A stretch of DNA of 64,000 nucleotides from Bacilli bacterium (GTDB lineage Bacteria; Bacillota_I; Bacilli_A; ML615J-28; CAG-313). Positions within the stretch are counted from its first letter, which is position 1. Each line of letters begins with the position of its first letter. The stretch spans positions 1 through 64,000 of the forward strand of contig JAFVWY010000001.1 in NCBI GenBank assembly GCA_017501465.1. Reading direction: 5' to 3'. Under the pieces are notes generated by a model that saw nothing but the letters and a program-made list of their open reading frames with translations, searched no databases and was not told the origin of the DNA. Below are positions 1-15,000 of this stretch, one piece after another. The position numbers were made by a program, and so were the translations under genes.

Positions 1-3000
1 GATTTCACAATCTCTATCGAAGTATAGATCAATAATGCCAAGTTCTACTGCAACTTTTGCTAATTCGATCATTGGTTTTAAGTCTTCAATGAATAATTCT
101 TTATTGTAATCACGAGGATCAGTTCCGAATTCAACTAATTCCATAATTGATTCATAAGGAATTCTTGTAACAACTTCAAAGTTATAAATATGAGCGATAA
201 CTTCTGTAATGATTTCTGATTCAACAGCTTTAGCTAAAATATCTAAAACAGCAAGTGCATTTTCTTCTGATAAGAATTCTCTATCTAAGAATTCTTCATT
301 TTCGATGAAGTCAGATAAATTAGTTAAGTAAGCAATGTTGTTGTTTGCTAAGAATGCGCATACATCATTAACAATATTAGTTAATGCTCTTTCTTCATTA
401 TCCCAATCAGAAACTGAAGTGATTTCAGCAAGACCGATAGTTCTTAATACTTTATTAACAGCTCTAATTCTTGTATCAGAATTTTCTGTTAAATGAAGAT
501 CGAATAAATTAGCAATCATAGCTCTAATTAATTCAGGTTGATCTAAGAATAAGTTTTCATTATAGTAGTAATCAATTACACCAAATTCAACAGCATTTCT
601 AGCTAAATCAACAAGAGTATGGAAATCTTCAACGGCTAATTCTTTAGTCATATCAGCATCTGCAATGATAAATTGAGCAGATTCAGGAACTAAATTAGCA
701 TTAGCATAATCAAGAACACCAATTGATAACTCATAAACTAAAGTAGTGTCTAATACTTTTTCGAATGCATCAATTAATACTAATACGTATTCTTCTGTTA
801 AGAAGTCTTTAGCATTAATTTCTACATTGCCAAAATCAGAAATGTGGTGGATTGGGAATACTTCTTCAGTGAATAATCCTAAAGCAACAATAGCATATGC
901 TTCAGCGAATTCTGCACCATCGTTAGCCCAATCGATATTTTCGATATCAGCATCAACTAAGATACTTGTATCTAAACGACTATTTAGATAATTTAATAAT
1001 TCAACATCATAAACATCTAAGTAGTTCAAATCAAATACGGCTTTGATAATATTTTGAACTGGTTCAACATTTGTCCAGTCAATTGGAGCATCATCACGAA
1101 CTAATGCTAGTCCATTGAATGCTACAAAATTACGAGCCATTTCAACAATTGCATGAGCATCTTCTACGAAGTAATCGTAAGAATATCTTTCAACATCTCT
1201 TAATCCTTCTAAGAATAAGCTTTCATCTGCAACTTCACCAATATATTCGTTATATAATGGTTCCCAAACTGCTTTAACGATTGATAAATCAATAACAGAA
1301 TCAACAATGTCTAAAACAGTTAAGATATTTGTATCATTTGCAAGTTTTTCATCTTCTAGGATATCGTCAAATGAACTAATGTATTCGAACTTGTCTTTTG
1401 CATCAAAGTATGAATCAATTTCTGAATCAATTAATAATGTGAATACATCATCAATAATGTCATAAATTTGTACAAAGTCTGATTCAAAATCAACAGTTTC
1501 TAATACTTCCGTTTCACAATCAATACCAGCATATGATAATAATCCAGCAAAGAATGTTACGTAATCTTTACTTACAATATTAGTATGTAATACTTTATCT
1601 AAGATTGCATTTACATGAGCAGAAGCACCAACGAATGTTACATCTTCTTCATAGTAAATATTATAAACTTCTAATGCGATAGCATGTCTTAAAGCTTCTA
1701 ATACAGATCTTAAATCATCAGCTAATTCAGCACCAGTTAATTCAGCACTAACTAAGAATGCTAAGTCTTCAGGTAAGTATAAGTCACCATATGAATAAGC
1801 AACTAATAATGCTTGTTCAGCAATTGTAGTATAAGAAATTTCTACTAATGCATCAACAACATAATTTAAGTTTTCTTCTGTCAAGTAATCTCTTAAGTAG
1901 AAACTGAAACCAGCAATTTCATCATAGTAATGAACTGGGAATTCTGGTTTAGCTAAAATGTTAGTAGCAATAATTCTATAAGCATTTACTACTCTTTCAG
2001 CATCAGATGCTAAATCAATAGCGTCTTGATCTACATCAGTAATATCAATGTAGTGGTCACTTACAATATTAATAATGTCATCAAGTTTAACTTCAAGATA
2101 ATTACTTGTAAATACAGTAGTAATTAAGGCTTCAACTGGAGCTACATTTGCCCAATCAATGATAGCACCATCACGATATATTCCTAAAACATCAAAGTCA
2201 ATAAATTCATGTACAACATCTAATAATGCATATACGTCTTCGATGAATAAATCAACTGGATATTCTTCACTATCAAATAATGGAGCAAGCATGCCCTTCA
2301 TATTGCCGAAGAACGCATCAACAACAGGGTTGTAAGCAACATTTAATAAATCTAATTCTAATGCTAATGATAATAAATCAACAACAGAATGTAAATTGTC
2401 ATTATTAACTAATTGTACATCATTAATAATAGCATCGATAGAAGTTAAATCCATAGTTTCAATCTTTTCTTTAATATCGAAATAAGAATCTAATTCAGAA
2501 CTTACTAAGATATCAAATAATCCATCAATGAATCTATAAACAACTTCAAAGTCATGTTCATAATTAACTGAAGCAGCATCAGCATAAGCAACAGTAATTC
2601 TGAATAATTCGAATGTTCCAACAGCTGTACGAGCATAATCAGAACCTAATAAATTAGAATGAATTGCGATATCTAAAATATTGTTAACATGTGTAGAAGC
2701 ACCAACTAAAGTAATATCAGGTTTAGTTGAAATTAATAGATTTTGAACTTCTAATTCAATAGCTTCTCTTAAGATATCTAATACTCTTGCATAATCTTCA
2801 ACTAATTCAGGACGAGTTAAATCTTGTTCGAATAAGTATTGAAGTTTTTCAGGAGTAACATCTAGTAATGTAATATAAGCTGCATATAATGCTTCAGTTA
2901 AAATAGTAGAATCACTTAATTCAGCTAATGCATCAACAACAACATTTAATACATCCTTAGTTAAATAATCATCAGTGTTAAATGACATATATTTAATATC

Positions 3001-6000
3001 ATTTAAGAAGTGGATAGGGAATAAGTCAGATGCTAAGATTTCTCTAGCAATTACAGCATAAGCTTTACCTAAAACAACACCATCGTTAGCTAAATCAATA
3101 TTAGCTAAATCCATGTTATATAAATCAACAAATGGAACGATTGTATTTAAGTAATCAACAACGTATTCTAAGTTATTTCCTAAGATATTTAATTTGAAAA
3201 TACCAGCAATGATATTTTCGATTGGAGTTGTATTTTCCCAAGCGATATATTGATTATCGAACAAGATACCGATAATATCGAAGTAGATAACTTCTTTAGC
3301 GATTGATAATACGCTATGTAAATCTTCAACTAAATCAGTTAATACATAATTTTCGTTATTGTAGATATCTTTTAAGCCCTCAGGTAATACAGGAGCAGCA
3401 TACTTATCTAATGTAGGAATTAAGAATGCATGTAATGTAGTTAAATCTAATAATTTATCTACTGCATCAATAATTGCTATACAATTTTCATTAGTTAAGT
3501 GAGTGCTTAATTCCTTAGTAGCATCTAAGATGTCACCAATCTTAGTTAATTCATTTTCTTCTAAAATGTCACATAACATTCTTACAACAGTAACAATGAT
3601 ATCAACATCATATTCTTCATCAACTAATGAATGATCAATTTCAAAGTAATCAACACCAATTAATGTAGCAATGAATTCTCTAATTAAATCAGTTCTATCG
3701 TGGATTAAATTTAGTTTATAAGCTTGACGAATAATGTGTTCGAAACTATTTGGATATACAACAGTAGTATCAACTTTGTTAATTAAATCCATTACTTTCA
3801 TTAACGCTTTTTCATCATCTAATAATTCTAATAATTCAGCGATAACTTTAAAGTCTTCTTGGAATTTTTCTACTGAATAATTGTAATAATCAATACTTAA
3901 TAATTCAACAAGAATAGGGTTATTTATTCCTTCAAACATTGGTGCAACATATGCATTGTATACAGGAATAAATAATTCAGCGATAAGTTGTGAGTTAGTT
4001 AATTCTTTAACAATTTCTACAACAGCAGAAATATTAATATCATTAATTACTCTATTATCTGATAAGATTTCACCAGCATTCATGATAGACATAATACTGT
4101 GAATTGTAGTTAATTGATTAGATTCTAACGCATCAATTACGATGTGTAGAATATTCTTAATCATTTCAGTTTCATTTGCATAAACGATAGCATCGTAATT
4201 TAACATATAATCATTTAAATTTAATGTATAAACTGCAAATTCAACTAATTCATCTTTGTGCATGCTTAACATTTGGATGCCTAAAATATTAGGAACTTCA
4301 TCAGCAAATGATCTAGCAAGAGATGTTAAATCTGTATTTTGATAATCTTTATATAATTCAACAGCAACTTCTAATGCACCATCGTCAACCATGTTTCTAA
4401 CTGAACCAACGATTGTTCTAACGTCTTCGATTAACATATCTGGAGTCATACCATCTAGTAAGAATCCTAAATAGTATGGTTCTAGGATAAGCATTACTAC
4501 TTCATATAGAACTGGAGCAAGAGCGTCTACTAATGTTGAATCTAATAAGATTTCAACGATATCTAATAAACCATTACCATTAACAACAGTAGCTAAAACC
4601 TTTAATTGAATTTGGTTTCTTACTACAGCTTTATTATAGTAATCCATAAATGAATCATAATCAGATGCATTATTTGCAACTAATAATTCAATAATTTCAC
4701 TAGCAATACCTTTGATAGTGTAATCAACTTCATAATCCCAATCAATTAGTGAACGATCAATTAATTCAACTAATTCAGAATCAACTAAGCCAATAGCATA
4801 ATCTAAGAATTGATCAAGTTTATTAGAGTCAGTATTAATACCGATATAATTCATACCGAATAATAAATCGATAATTTGATGTGCTTCATATTCAACTAAT
4901 AAGCTCATGTTATATCCTTGGAATAACATTGAAGGAACATGAATATTAACTAAAATTTGTAAAATATCAACAATAGTATTGTAATCTTCAACGATACCAT
5001 CAATACCAGCTTCACCCATTTCAGCTAAGAAAATAAAGTCTTCTGGTAATACTTCTTCTAACATATCGAATGCATAATTGATACCAGCTTTGAAAAATGA
5101 GAATCTATCAACATGATATAAAACATTAACAACATATTGTGCTATTTGATCATCAATCATGCTACGTTTGAAGTTATATACTAAATCAGTAATTTCAGAC
5201 ACTTGATCTACTTCAAATCCATACTTCATAAGTAATGCAACTTGAGAATAGATATCAGCAAGAACTTCGCCATCACTAGCAAGATCTAATTCATCAGCAC
5301 TAATGTTAATACCTAATTCGAAGCTATCAATAATAGCAATAATAGCTTGTTCTTTAACTTGTAAATATTGAATAGCGAAAATTGTTTCGATAACTTGTTC
5401 TACAGGAATAGTAGTTTCCCAACTAATTGTTGCATCATCTAATGCGATACCTAAGATATTGAAATCAACTAAACCATGTAATGATTTAACAATATTAGTT
5501 AAATCTTCAACTAACATGTCAACACTATAATCACTTAAATCAGCTAAATCAGCATAAACACCTAAGTCACCAAATAGAGGATAAACCATTTGATCATAAA
5601 TAGGGTTGAATAATACTTTAACTAATTGCATTTGAAGTACTTCTTCTACAATATATAAAGCTTCATGTAGGTTTTCATTAGAAACAATATTTCTATCATA
5701 TAAAACATCGTCAATTGTTTTAACAGTTTGAAGTAATTCATCTAACTTAAAGTATGTATCAATGCCTGCATTTTCAACTAACATTGTTTCAACTCTATCT
5801 AAAATTCCATAAATTACTTCGTAATCAAGGTCGTAGTTAACAGTAGCTAAATCTTCATATGCCACTTCGATTCCAACCATTGGTAATACGTTTGCTAAGA
5901 TGTGAGCCATATCAACACTTAAGATATTTAAGTGTAATACATTATCTAAGATAGTTGTTAATTCATCAGCTAAACCAACGAATGATACATCTTCACCATC

Positions 6001-9000
6001 TAAGATTACATATAATTCAGTTTCAACAGCTGCTCTTAAAATATCAACAATTGAGTTAACATCTTCGTATAATAATTCGGCTGTAATACCAGATTCTAAT
6101 ACGAATCTAAAGTCTTCTGGAACAAATTCTGTATATTGATCCATTACAACGTTCATTGCTTGTCTTACAAGTGTAGTTTCAACAATCTTATCTAGTGCAT
6201 CAACAACAGCAAGTAAGTATGGTTTTTGAAGTAATGAAACATAGTTCATATTCATTACTTGTTCTAAGTCGCTAACTTTATCAAATGGAACTACATCATT
6301 TGCTAACAATTCATCAATTAAAATTCTAACTGCTTCGGCAATTAATTTACCATCGTTAACTAAATCTAACTCTCCAGCAACAATAGCAGAAACATTAAAT
6401 ACGTTATCTGATACAAAGCCTAAAAGTTCTTCAAGTTTAACATCTAAGTAATTTAATGCAAAGATAGTCTCGATTAAATGATCAACTGCTTCAGAGTTCT
6501 TCCAATCGATTGTAGCATCGTCTAATGCGATACCTAAAGCATTTAAGTCTACGACTTCGTGTAATACATCAATAATGTTATTTAAGTCTTCTAATAACAT
6601 ATCAACGCTATAGCCTTCAAGATCAGTTAAGATTGCAACTAATCCTTCAGCACCTTCGAACATTGGGCTAACCATTTGTTCATAAATTGGATCAAATAAT
6701 ACTTTAACAAGTTGCATATTAACAACATTGTCAACAACATTTAATACTTCATGTAAGTTTTCATTTGATACAACATTTCTGTCATATAAAACTTCATTAA
6801 TATTTTCAATTGAATTAATATAATCCATTAATTTGTTGTAAGTATCGATATTAGAATTTTCAACTAACATTCTTTCTACGATGTCTAATACATTGTAGAT
6901 TGCTTGATAGTCTAAGTCGTAATCAACTGTTGCTAATTCATCATAAGAAACTTCGATGCCAGCCATTGGTAATACGTTCGCTAAAACATTAGCCATATCA
7001 ATACTTAAGATATTTAAATGTAATAAGTTATCTAAGATAGTTGTTAATTCATCAGCTAAACCAACGAATGATACATCTTCACCATCTAAGATTACATATA
7101 ATTCAGTTTCTACAACCGCTCTTAAGATATCAACGATTGAGTTAACATCTTCATATAATAATTCATCACTGATACCAGTTTCAAATAAGAATTGGAAATC
7201 AGCAGGAACAATCATATCGTATTGATCAACTACTACAGTAACAGCACTTTCCACAAGAGTTGTATCAACGATTAAATCTAATGCATCAACAACGGCAAGT
7301 AAGTATGGTTTTTGAAGTAATGCCATATAATTCATATTCATTACTTTTTCTAAATCACTTACTTTATCGAATGGAACCACATCTTTAACAAGTAATTCAT
7401 CAATTAAAATTCTAATAGCTTCTGCAATTAATTTACCATCGTTAATTAAATCAAGGTCTCTTGCACTTACAGAAGAGATATCAAACATATTGTCTGATAC
7501 AAAGAACAATAATTCTTGAAGTTTAACATCTAAGTAATTTAATGCGAAGATAGTTTCGATTAGGTGATCTACAGCTTCTGTATTTTCCCAATCAATTGTA
7601 GCATCATCTAATGCAATTCCTAAAGCATTAACATCTACTACTTCGTGTAATACATCGATAATGTTATTTAAGTCTTCTAATAACATATCAACGCTATAGC
7701 CTTCAAGATCAGTTAAGATTGCAACTAATCCTTCAGCGCCTTCGAACATTGGACTAACCATTTGTTCATAAATTGGATCAAATAATACTTTAACAAGTTG
7801 CATGTTAACAACGTTGTCAACAATATTTAATACTTCATGTAAATTATCATTTGATAATACATTTCTATCGTAAAGAACATAATTAATATTTTCAATTGAA
7901 TTAATATAATCCATTAATTCATTGTAAGTACTAATATCTGCATTACGAACTAACATTCTTTCTACGATGTCTAATACATTGTAGATTGCTTGATAATCTA
8001 AGTCGTAATCAACAGTAGCTAAATCTTCATAAGAAGCTTCAATGCCAACCATTGGTAATACATTTACTAAAATGTTAGCCATATCAATACTTAAAATATT
8101 TAAGTGTAATAAGTTATCTAAGATAGTTGTTAATTCATCAGCTAAGCCTTGGAATGCTACATCTTCACCATCTAAGATTACATATAATTCAGTTTCAACA
8201 ACTGCTCTTAAAATATCAACAATTGAGTTAACATCTTCGTATAATAATTCGGCAGTAATGCCAGATTCAAATAAGAATAGGAAATCAGTTGGAACGATTA
8301 AGTCGTATTGATCAGCAACAACAACTAATGCTTGTTCAACAATTGAAGTTTCAACAATCTTATCAAGTGCATCAACAACAGCAAGTAAGTATGGTTTTTG
8401 AAGTAATGCCATAAAATTCATATTCATTACTTTTTCTAAATCACTTACTTTATCGAATGGAACTACATCTTTTGCTAATAATTCATCGATTAAGATTCTA
8501 ACTGCTTCAGCAATTAATTTACCATCATTAACAAAATCAACTGCTTCAATTTCCATAGCAGAAATATCAAACATATTTTCTGATACAAATTCAACTAAAG
8601 CTTCTGATTTAACATCTAAGTAATTTAATGCAAAGATAGTTTCAATTAAATGATCAACTGCTTCAGAGTTCTTCCAATCAATTGTAGCATCGTCTAATGC
8701 GATACCTAAAGCATTTAAGTCTACTACTTCGTGTAATACATCAATAATGTTATTTAAGTCTTCTAATAACATATCAACGTTATAGCCTTCAAGATCAGTT
8801 AAGATTGCAACTAATCCTTCAGCACCTTCGAACATTGGGCTAACCATTTGTTCATAAATTGGATCAAATAATACTTTAACAAGTTGCATATTAACAACAT
8901 TGTCAACAATATTTAATACTTCATGTAAGTTTTCATTTGATACAACATTTCTGTCATATAAAACATCATTAATATTTTCAATTGAATTAATATAATCCAT

Positions 9001-12000
9001 TAATTTGTTGTAAGTATCGATGTTAGAATTTTCAACTAAAATTCTTTCTACGATATCTAATACATTGTAGATTGCTTGATAATCTAAATCGTAATCAATA
9101 GTTGCTAAATCTTCATAAGAAGCTTCGATGCCAGCCATTGGTAATACGTTTTCTAAAATATTAGCCATATCAATACTTAAGATATTTAAGTGTAATAAGT
9201 TATCTAAGATAGTTGTTAATTCATCAGCTAAACCATCAAATGATACATCTTCACCATCTAGAACAACATATAATTCAGTTTCCACAACTGCTCTTAAAAT
9301 ATCAACAATTGAGTTAACATCTTCATATAATGCTTCTGCTGAGATACCTGATTCGAATAAGAATTGGAAGTCAAGTGGAACAATTAAATCATATTGATCA
9401 GCAAGAACAACTAATGCTTGTTCAACAATTGAAGTTTCAACAATCTTATCAAGTGCATCAACAACAGCAAGTAAGTATGGTTTTTGTGCTAATGTGATAA
9501 AGTTCATGTTCATAACTTGTTCTAAATCACTTAACTTATCAAAATCAATTGCATTCTTATATAGTAATTCGTCAATTAAAATAACGATTGCTTCTGCGAT
9601 TAATCTACCATCATTACCTAAATCAATTTCATTTGTATTAACAGCACTAATATCAAAGATACTATCTGAAACATAATCTATAATTTGTTGTAATTTACCT
9701 TCTTTAGATAACGCTTTAATTGATAATAATTCACTAATTGCACTAACGAAATCATTAGCTTTTGCTTCAGTAGCAAATTGTGACCAATCCATTTCAGCTT
9801 CTAATAATACGAATTCAACAAATCCATAGTGAACTAATTTTTCAATAGAATCAATAATTGTATGAAGATCAGCTTGGATTTCAGCAAATGAATCATATCC
9901 ATGTCCAGGATTTAAATTCATGATTTCAGCTAAACCAGCGTTCATTGATTCTAAATTAATCATCATGTCATAGATAGAGTAGAATAAACCAGAAACAGCT
10001 TTAGAATCTACTACTAATCTTAAGATATCTAATAGACTATTAACGTAGTTATAATTTAATTTATTATCTTCTGAAACTAAGTCGATGATCTTATCCATCA
10101 TATCAGCTTCTGAATTAAATAAGTATTCATATAAATCTGCAAAGTGTTCGAAACCTAAATCATTAACGATTGAAGTAACAATTAAGAAAATCTTAGTGAT
10201 TCTATTTACTTCATCATTATAACCAACTCGAGGTCTAACATTTAATGAGCTTGCAACATTATCATCGAAGATTAATTCTAAATCATCCCAATTTACTCTT
10301 GATAAATCAAAGTTAGGCATGAACTTAGTAATAATTTCAGTAACTGCAAGTTCAAATCTTTCATCTGTTAATTGATCAAATACATGTAAGTTAAGAATTG
10401 TTTCGATTAAGTATGGAATTGCATCGATAACAGCTAAATTAAAGTTAACTTTAGATAAGGCAAAGCCTTCTAATAATTCGCTAGTTTCGTCTTTATAATC
10501 AAATTCATAAATATCAATAACGTTATAAACTGCATTCCAAATGCTGATAATGTCTTCAATAAGTTCTCTATCAGTAGCATCTAATAAGAATTCAATTGTT
10601 TGAGGGAATGGCATTTGGATTTCAGAAATTATAGGTCTAACTACTGGAAGAGCAGCTTCTAAAATATTTAATTCTAATAAATAATTAACGAAAATATTAA
10701 TACCTGTGAAGTATTCTTCATGATAGAATTCCATGAAATCAATACTACTGAAATCAAAACTATCAATAGAATTATATTTCCAATTAGGGTTAGTAAGAAT
10801 ATATTCAACTAAAGCTTTATAGCCAGCACCTAAATCAATACCATCATTTTCGATCAAAGTATTACCATTTTCATCAACTGATAATAATAATTCAACATTT
10901 AGAGCTTTAATGTCAAAATCAGGAACTAATTCAGCAACTACATTAACGATATCTTGAAGTTTACCACCGATGTAATTTAAGCCAAATAATAATTCAAATA
11001 CTTCTTGTCCAGCATATAATTCTGGGTTACCGATTGCTTGTGCATCATAATCGAATTCGCTTGATGTATCAGCAATACCTTGTAAGATACCCATAGCGAT
11101 AATATCTCTAACGATAAGAGCTAAATCTTGAATGTCTTCAACTAATTCAGCAATTGTAATATTATCAAGAGATAATAATGCATCATATGGTTCACCTAAA
11201 GCATCAGCAACGATAGGTAATGCGATAAATAATCCACAACCAATTACAGTTTGAGCAAGAATTGAATCAGTAATTTCAGCAACAATTGCGCTTACTAAAT
11301 CTAAGTTTTCAGTTTCTAAAATCTTCATTAAATCGATTGAAGAAGGATCTAAAACATTTTCTAATGAAGTAATTTCAAGATTTTCTAATAAAGTCATTGT
11401 ATCTTGAATTACAGCTTTAACACTGTCCACTTCTTGGTTCCAATCAATTGGAAGCTTTTCTAAAATTTCAGGATAGCCAAATTCATTTGCGGCATATTCA
11501 ATAAACTTGTCGCCTTTATCAACAAAGTAATTTAATCCACAAATAGATTCGAAAATAGCGATTAATTCATCACCAACAAGTAATGATGCATCTTCATCGT
11601 TAAAGTATCCTTGTGCAATACCTAAGTTATAAATTCCTTCAATTGCACTAACAATAGTTTTTAAGTCTTCAACTGTTCCAACAGATCCTTTTTCACCTAA
11701 GTCAAGAGCAAATTGTAATTCTTGTGGAACAGAATCTTTTAATAATTGAGTAGCAATTCCGATACCTTCGTCTAAGAATGATAAATCAGTTACTGATTCT
11801 AAAATATCTAGAATTGTATCTACAACTGTATGATGTTCTTCATCATAAGTAAATAATACTTCATAATCTAAAGTATCCATAACAGATGCGATTTCATCTA
11901 AAGTAGTAATAGTAACTACACCACTTTCTAACACTTCAACTACCATATCAATAATGTCAGCTAAAGCTTCGCCGTCTGCTTCAAAATCAATGTGTTGATC

Positions 12001-15000
12001 AGATAATTCTAATCCTTCAAATTCAGTATTTAGAATAGCGATTATTTCTTGTTCTTTAGCAGCTAATAAATTTAAGCTAAATAATTCTTGTAAAGCATCA
12101 CCAATATGTGGTAAGTTTTCAAGATCTAAGTTTTCGCCACCTAAAACAAAATCGATAATATTACTTTCGTCTACAGCTTGGATAACTTGTCCTAAAGTAG
12201 CAATATCTTCAGAAAGTTTTCCAGCATTTTCAGGAGTTGTATAGAAGTCTAAATCTGCAAGATCAGCAAATTCTCCTAAAGATGTAGCAAGAGTTTCTTG
12301 TAAGAATTTATCGTAAAGAGGAACAAATAATTCTTCAATATAATCAATTTCACTTGCTAATTCAAACAACTCAACAACTGAAGGTAAAGCCGTATTAATT
12401 ACTTCAGCAAGTTGTTTATTATCTTCTAGAATATTAGCTAAATCCATAGCATCTTTAATGCTTGAAATTTCAAGTTCTTCTAATAATTCAACGATTTCAG
12501 TTAAGCCAGCTAAAATATTTTTATTTGAAGCAACTGTATCAATTGAATCAAAATCAACAGTTGATGAATCAACTTCTAAAATATCTAAGATAGCTTTAAT
12601 AGTTTCCATTTTCTTATTATCAAAGAAATTTAATCCTAAAACTTTTTCGAAAATATCAACTAATTTTTCTGGGTTTTCCCAATTAACATTTAATTCTTCT
12701 TGTTGGTTAGTGATAATAGCATGTACATCTTCTAAAATGCCCATATCTAATGCATCATCAACAATAGAAAGAATTGTTCTAATATCTTCAACATATTTAC
12801 TAGCATCAAGATTTTCTAAATCAGCTAAGTCTATGTTGATTAAATTAGCGATTTCCTCAGGAAGCATGTTAGAACTTACAACAAAATTTAATGCAGTTGG
12901 AATAAACGCTTCAACGATTGACATTGTAACAATTTGATCAACAGCATCAACTAAAGATCTAACTAATTCTTCATCACTTAAAACGATGTCGATAAGATCT
13001 GCTTCTAATAAATCATTAATAGTTTTTATTGTATTATTTTTAGCAATAGCATTTGCAATAGTTTGAGCAGCGCCAGCTAAAATTTCACCATCATTTTCCC
13101 ATTCAATATCGCCAAGTTTAACAATTTCTAAACCAGCAACAGAAGCAATATATTCAACAATTTCTGTTTCTCTTGCTTCTAAAATATTTAAGCTAAATAA
13201 TTTTTCAATAGCAGGAATAACAGTTGTACTAATTAAGTCACCATTTACTGGAGTATCTTGATTAATGTAGTTTTCGATAATGCCTAAAGAAACGATATCT
13301 TCAACAGCACTAACTACAGTATTTAAATCTTCCAATAAATCAGCACCAGTATAAGATTCATCAAACTTAACAATTTCTGCTAAATCTTCTGGAATCATAT
13401 CAGCAACATATTTATCAAATGCAGGTTCAATAACCGCTTCAATTAATTGAGAATCTAAAATTCTATCAACAATTTCTAATACATTAAGTACATTTGTAGT
13501 ATTTAAAATATCAGTATTTTCTAAAATAGTATCTAGTTTATCAATTAACTCAGTTTGAACACTTGAAAGTGTAGTAATGTTAAGGTCAGATAATAATTGT
13601 TCAAGAATTGTTGCAACATCTTTTGCAATACCAACTTCATTTTGCCAATCAATCTTAGCAATGTCTTCTTCAGCTACTTCTAAACCAATAATGCCTAAAA
13701 CACCACTAATAATTTCATCGCCACGAGTGTTGAATAAATGCATATCATCTAAAGTTTCAACAATGAAAATTAAATTTTCACCTAATTCTTGTAAATTTAA
13801 AGGAGCATCTAATTCAAATAACTTCATTGGATCTTCAGCAATAACTTCTAAATTATCAATGATTTCATCGATACTATCACCAAAGATATCAAGAACAGCT
13901 TGAACTATTTCTTTTAAGCTACTTAAGTCTTCAACTAATTGATCTTTAGTTAAGTCAGCATTTACCAAGAATGCATATTCTTCAGGTACTAAGTCTTTAG
14001 CATAATTAAATCCAACAAAACCTAATTCTTCTACAATAGAAGTAGAAAGTACAGCTGTTGCTAAATGACCTAAAGCATAAATATTGTCTTTAGAAACCAT
14101 TTGTAATAATTCAAAGACATCAACTTCTTTTTCGCCACTAATTAAATCTAAAATTTCAGATAAAGTTAATTTTTTAAATACATCTTGTTTAAATTCTTCA
14201 AAGAATTTTAAGTAAGCATTAGATAAAATTTCACCATCATTAGCAAAATCTAAGTTTTTAACATCGATTGTAGATAAATCGAATCCTTCAATAGAACCTG
14301 CTAATTGATCAATCACAAATTGTTTTACAGAATCACAATTTAATAAATTTAATCCTAATAAATCTTTAATGATTGCAGCATATTGTTCATGTGCTAGTGG
14401 GATTACTACATCATTATCTGTTTCAGGTAATAAGTCTGTGAATTCACCAAGAACTGCTTTAATTGTAGCCATTAATTTAGCTTCACCAATGTTAGCTAAA
14501 ATGTCAGCAAGAGCACGAATATCTGCAGCAGCATCTGGGCCACTATATTCTTCTGGATCAAATTCTGGTAAACCTTCTACTAGAGGAACGACAAATTTAT
14601 TGATGAATGGAACAGCAATAACTTCTAATACATGTGATTCACCAACTTGTTGAATAATATATGCAAGATCAGTCATATTTTCATCAACAAGAATTTGTTC
14701 TAAATAATCCATTGGAGAATCGATTAAAGCTAATAATTCTTTGTATGATTTAATTTCACTATTTTCAAGAATATCAAATAAACCATTAATAGCATTGATT
14801 AATCTATGAGTTTCTTCACCCCAGTTAACATCCATAGCTTCAAAATCTTCAGCAGAAACATTAACGTCTAATAATGTTTTTAATACATATTCAGCAATAG
14901 CATCGCCATTGTCTTCTAAAATGTTAAGGTCTAATAATAGTTCAAAGAATTCATTGAATACTTCTCTAGCACCATCAAATTCTAAGTCTTTATTTTCGTC

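Noticed and set aside
5400-9560. Regular repeat spacing as a CRISPR or other DNA repeat array
   Set aside because: The period is 1,086 bases, in frame, with no unique spacers; it is a coding repeat.
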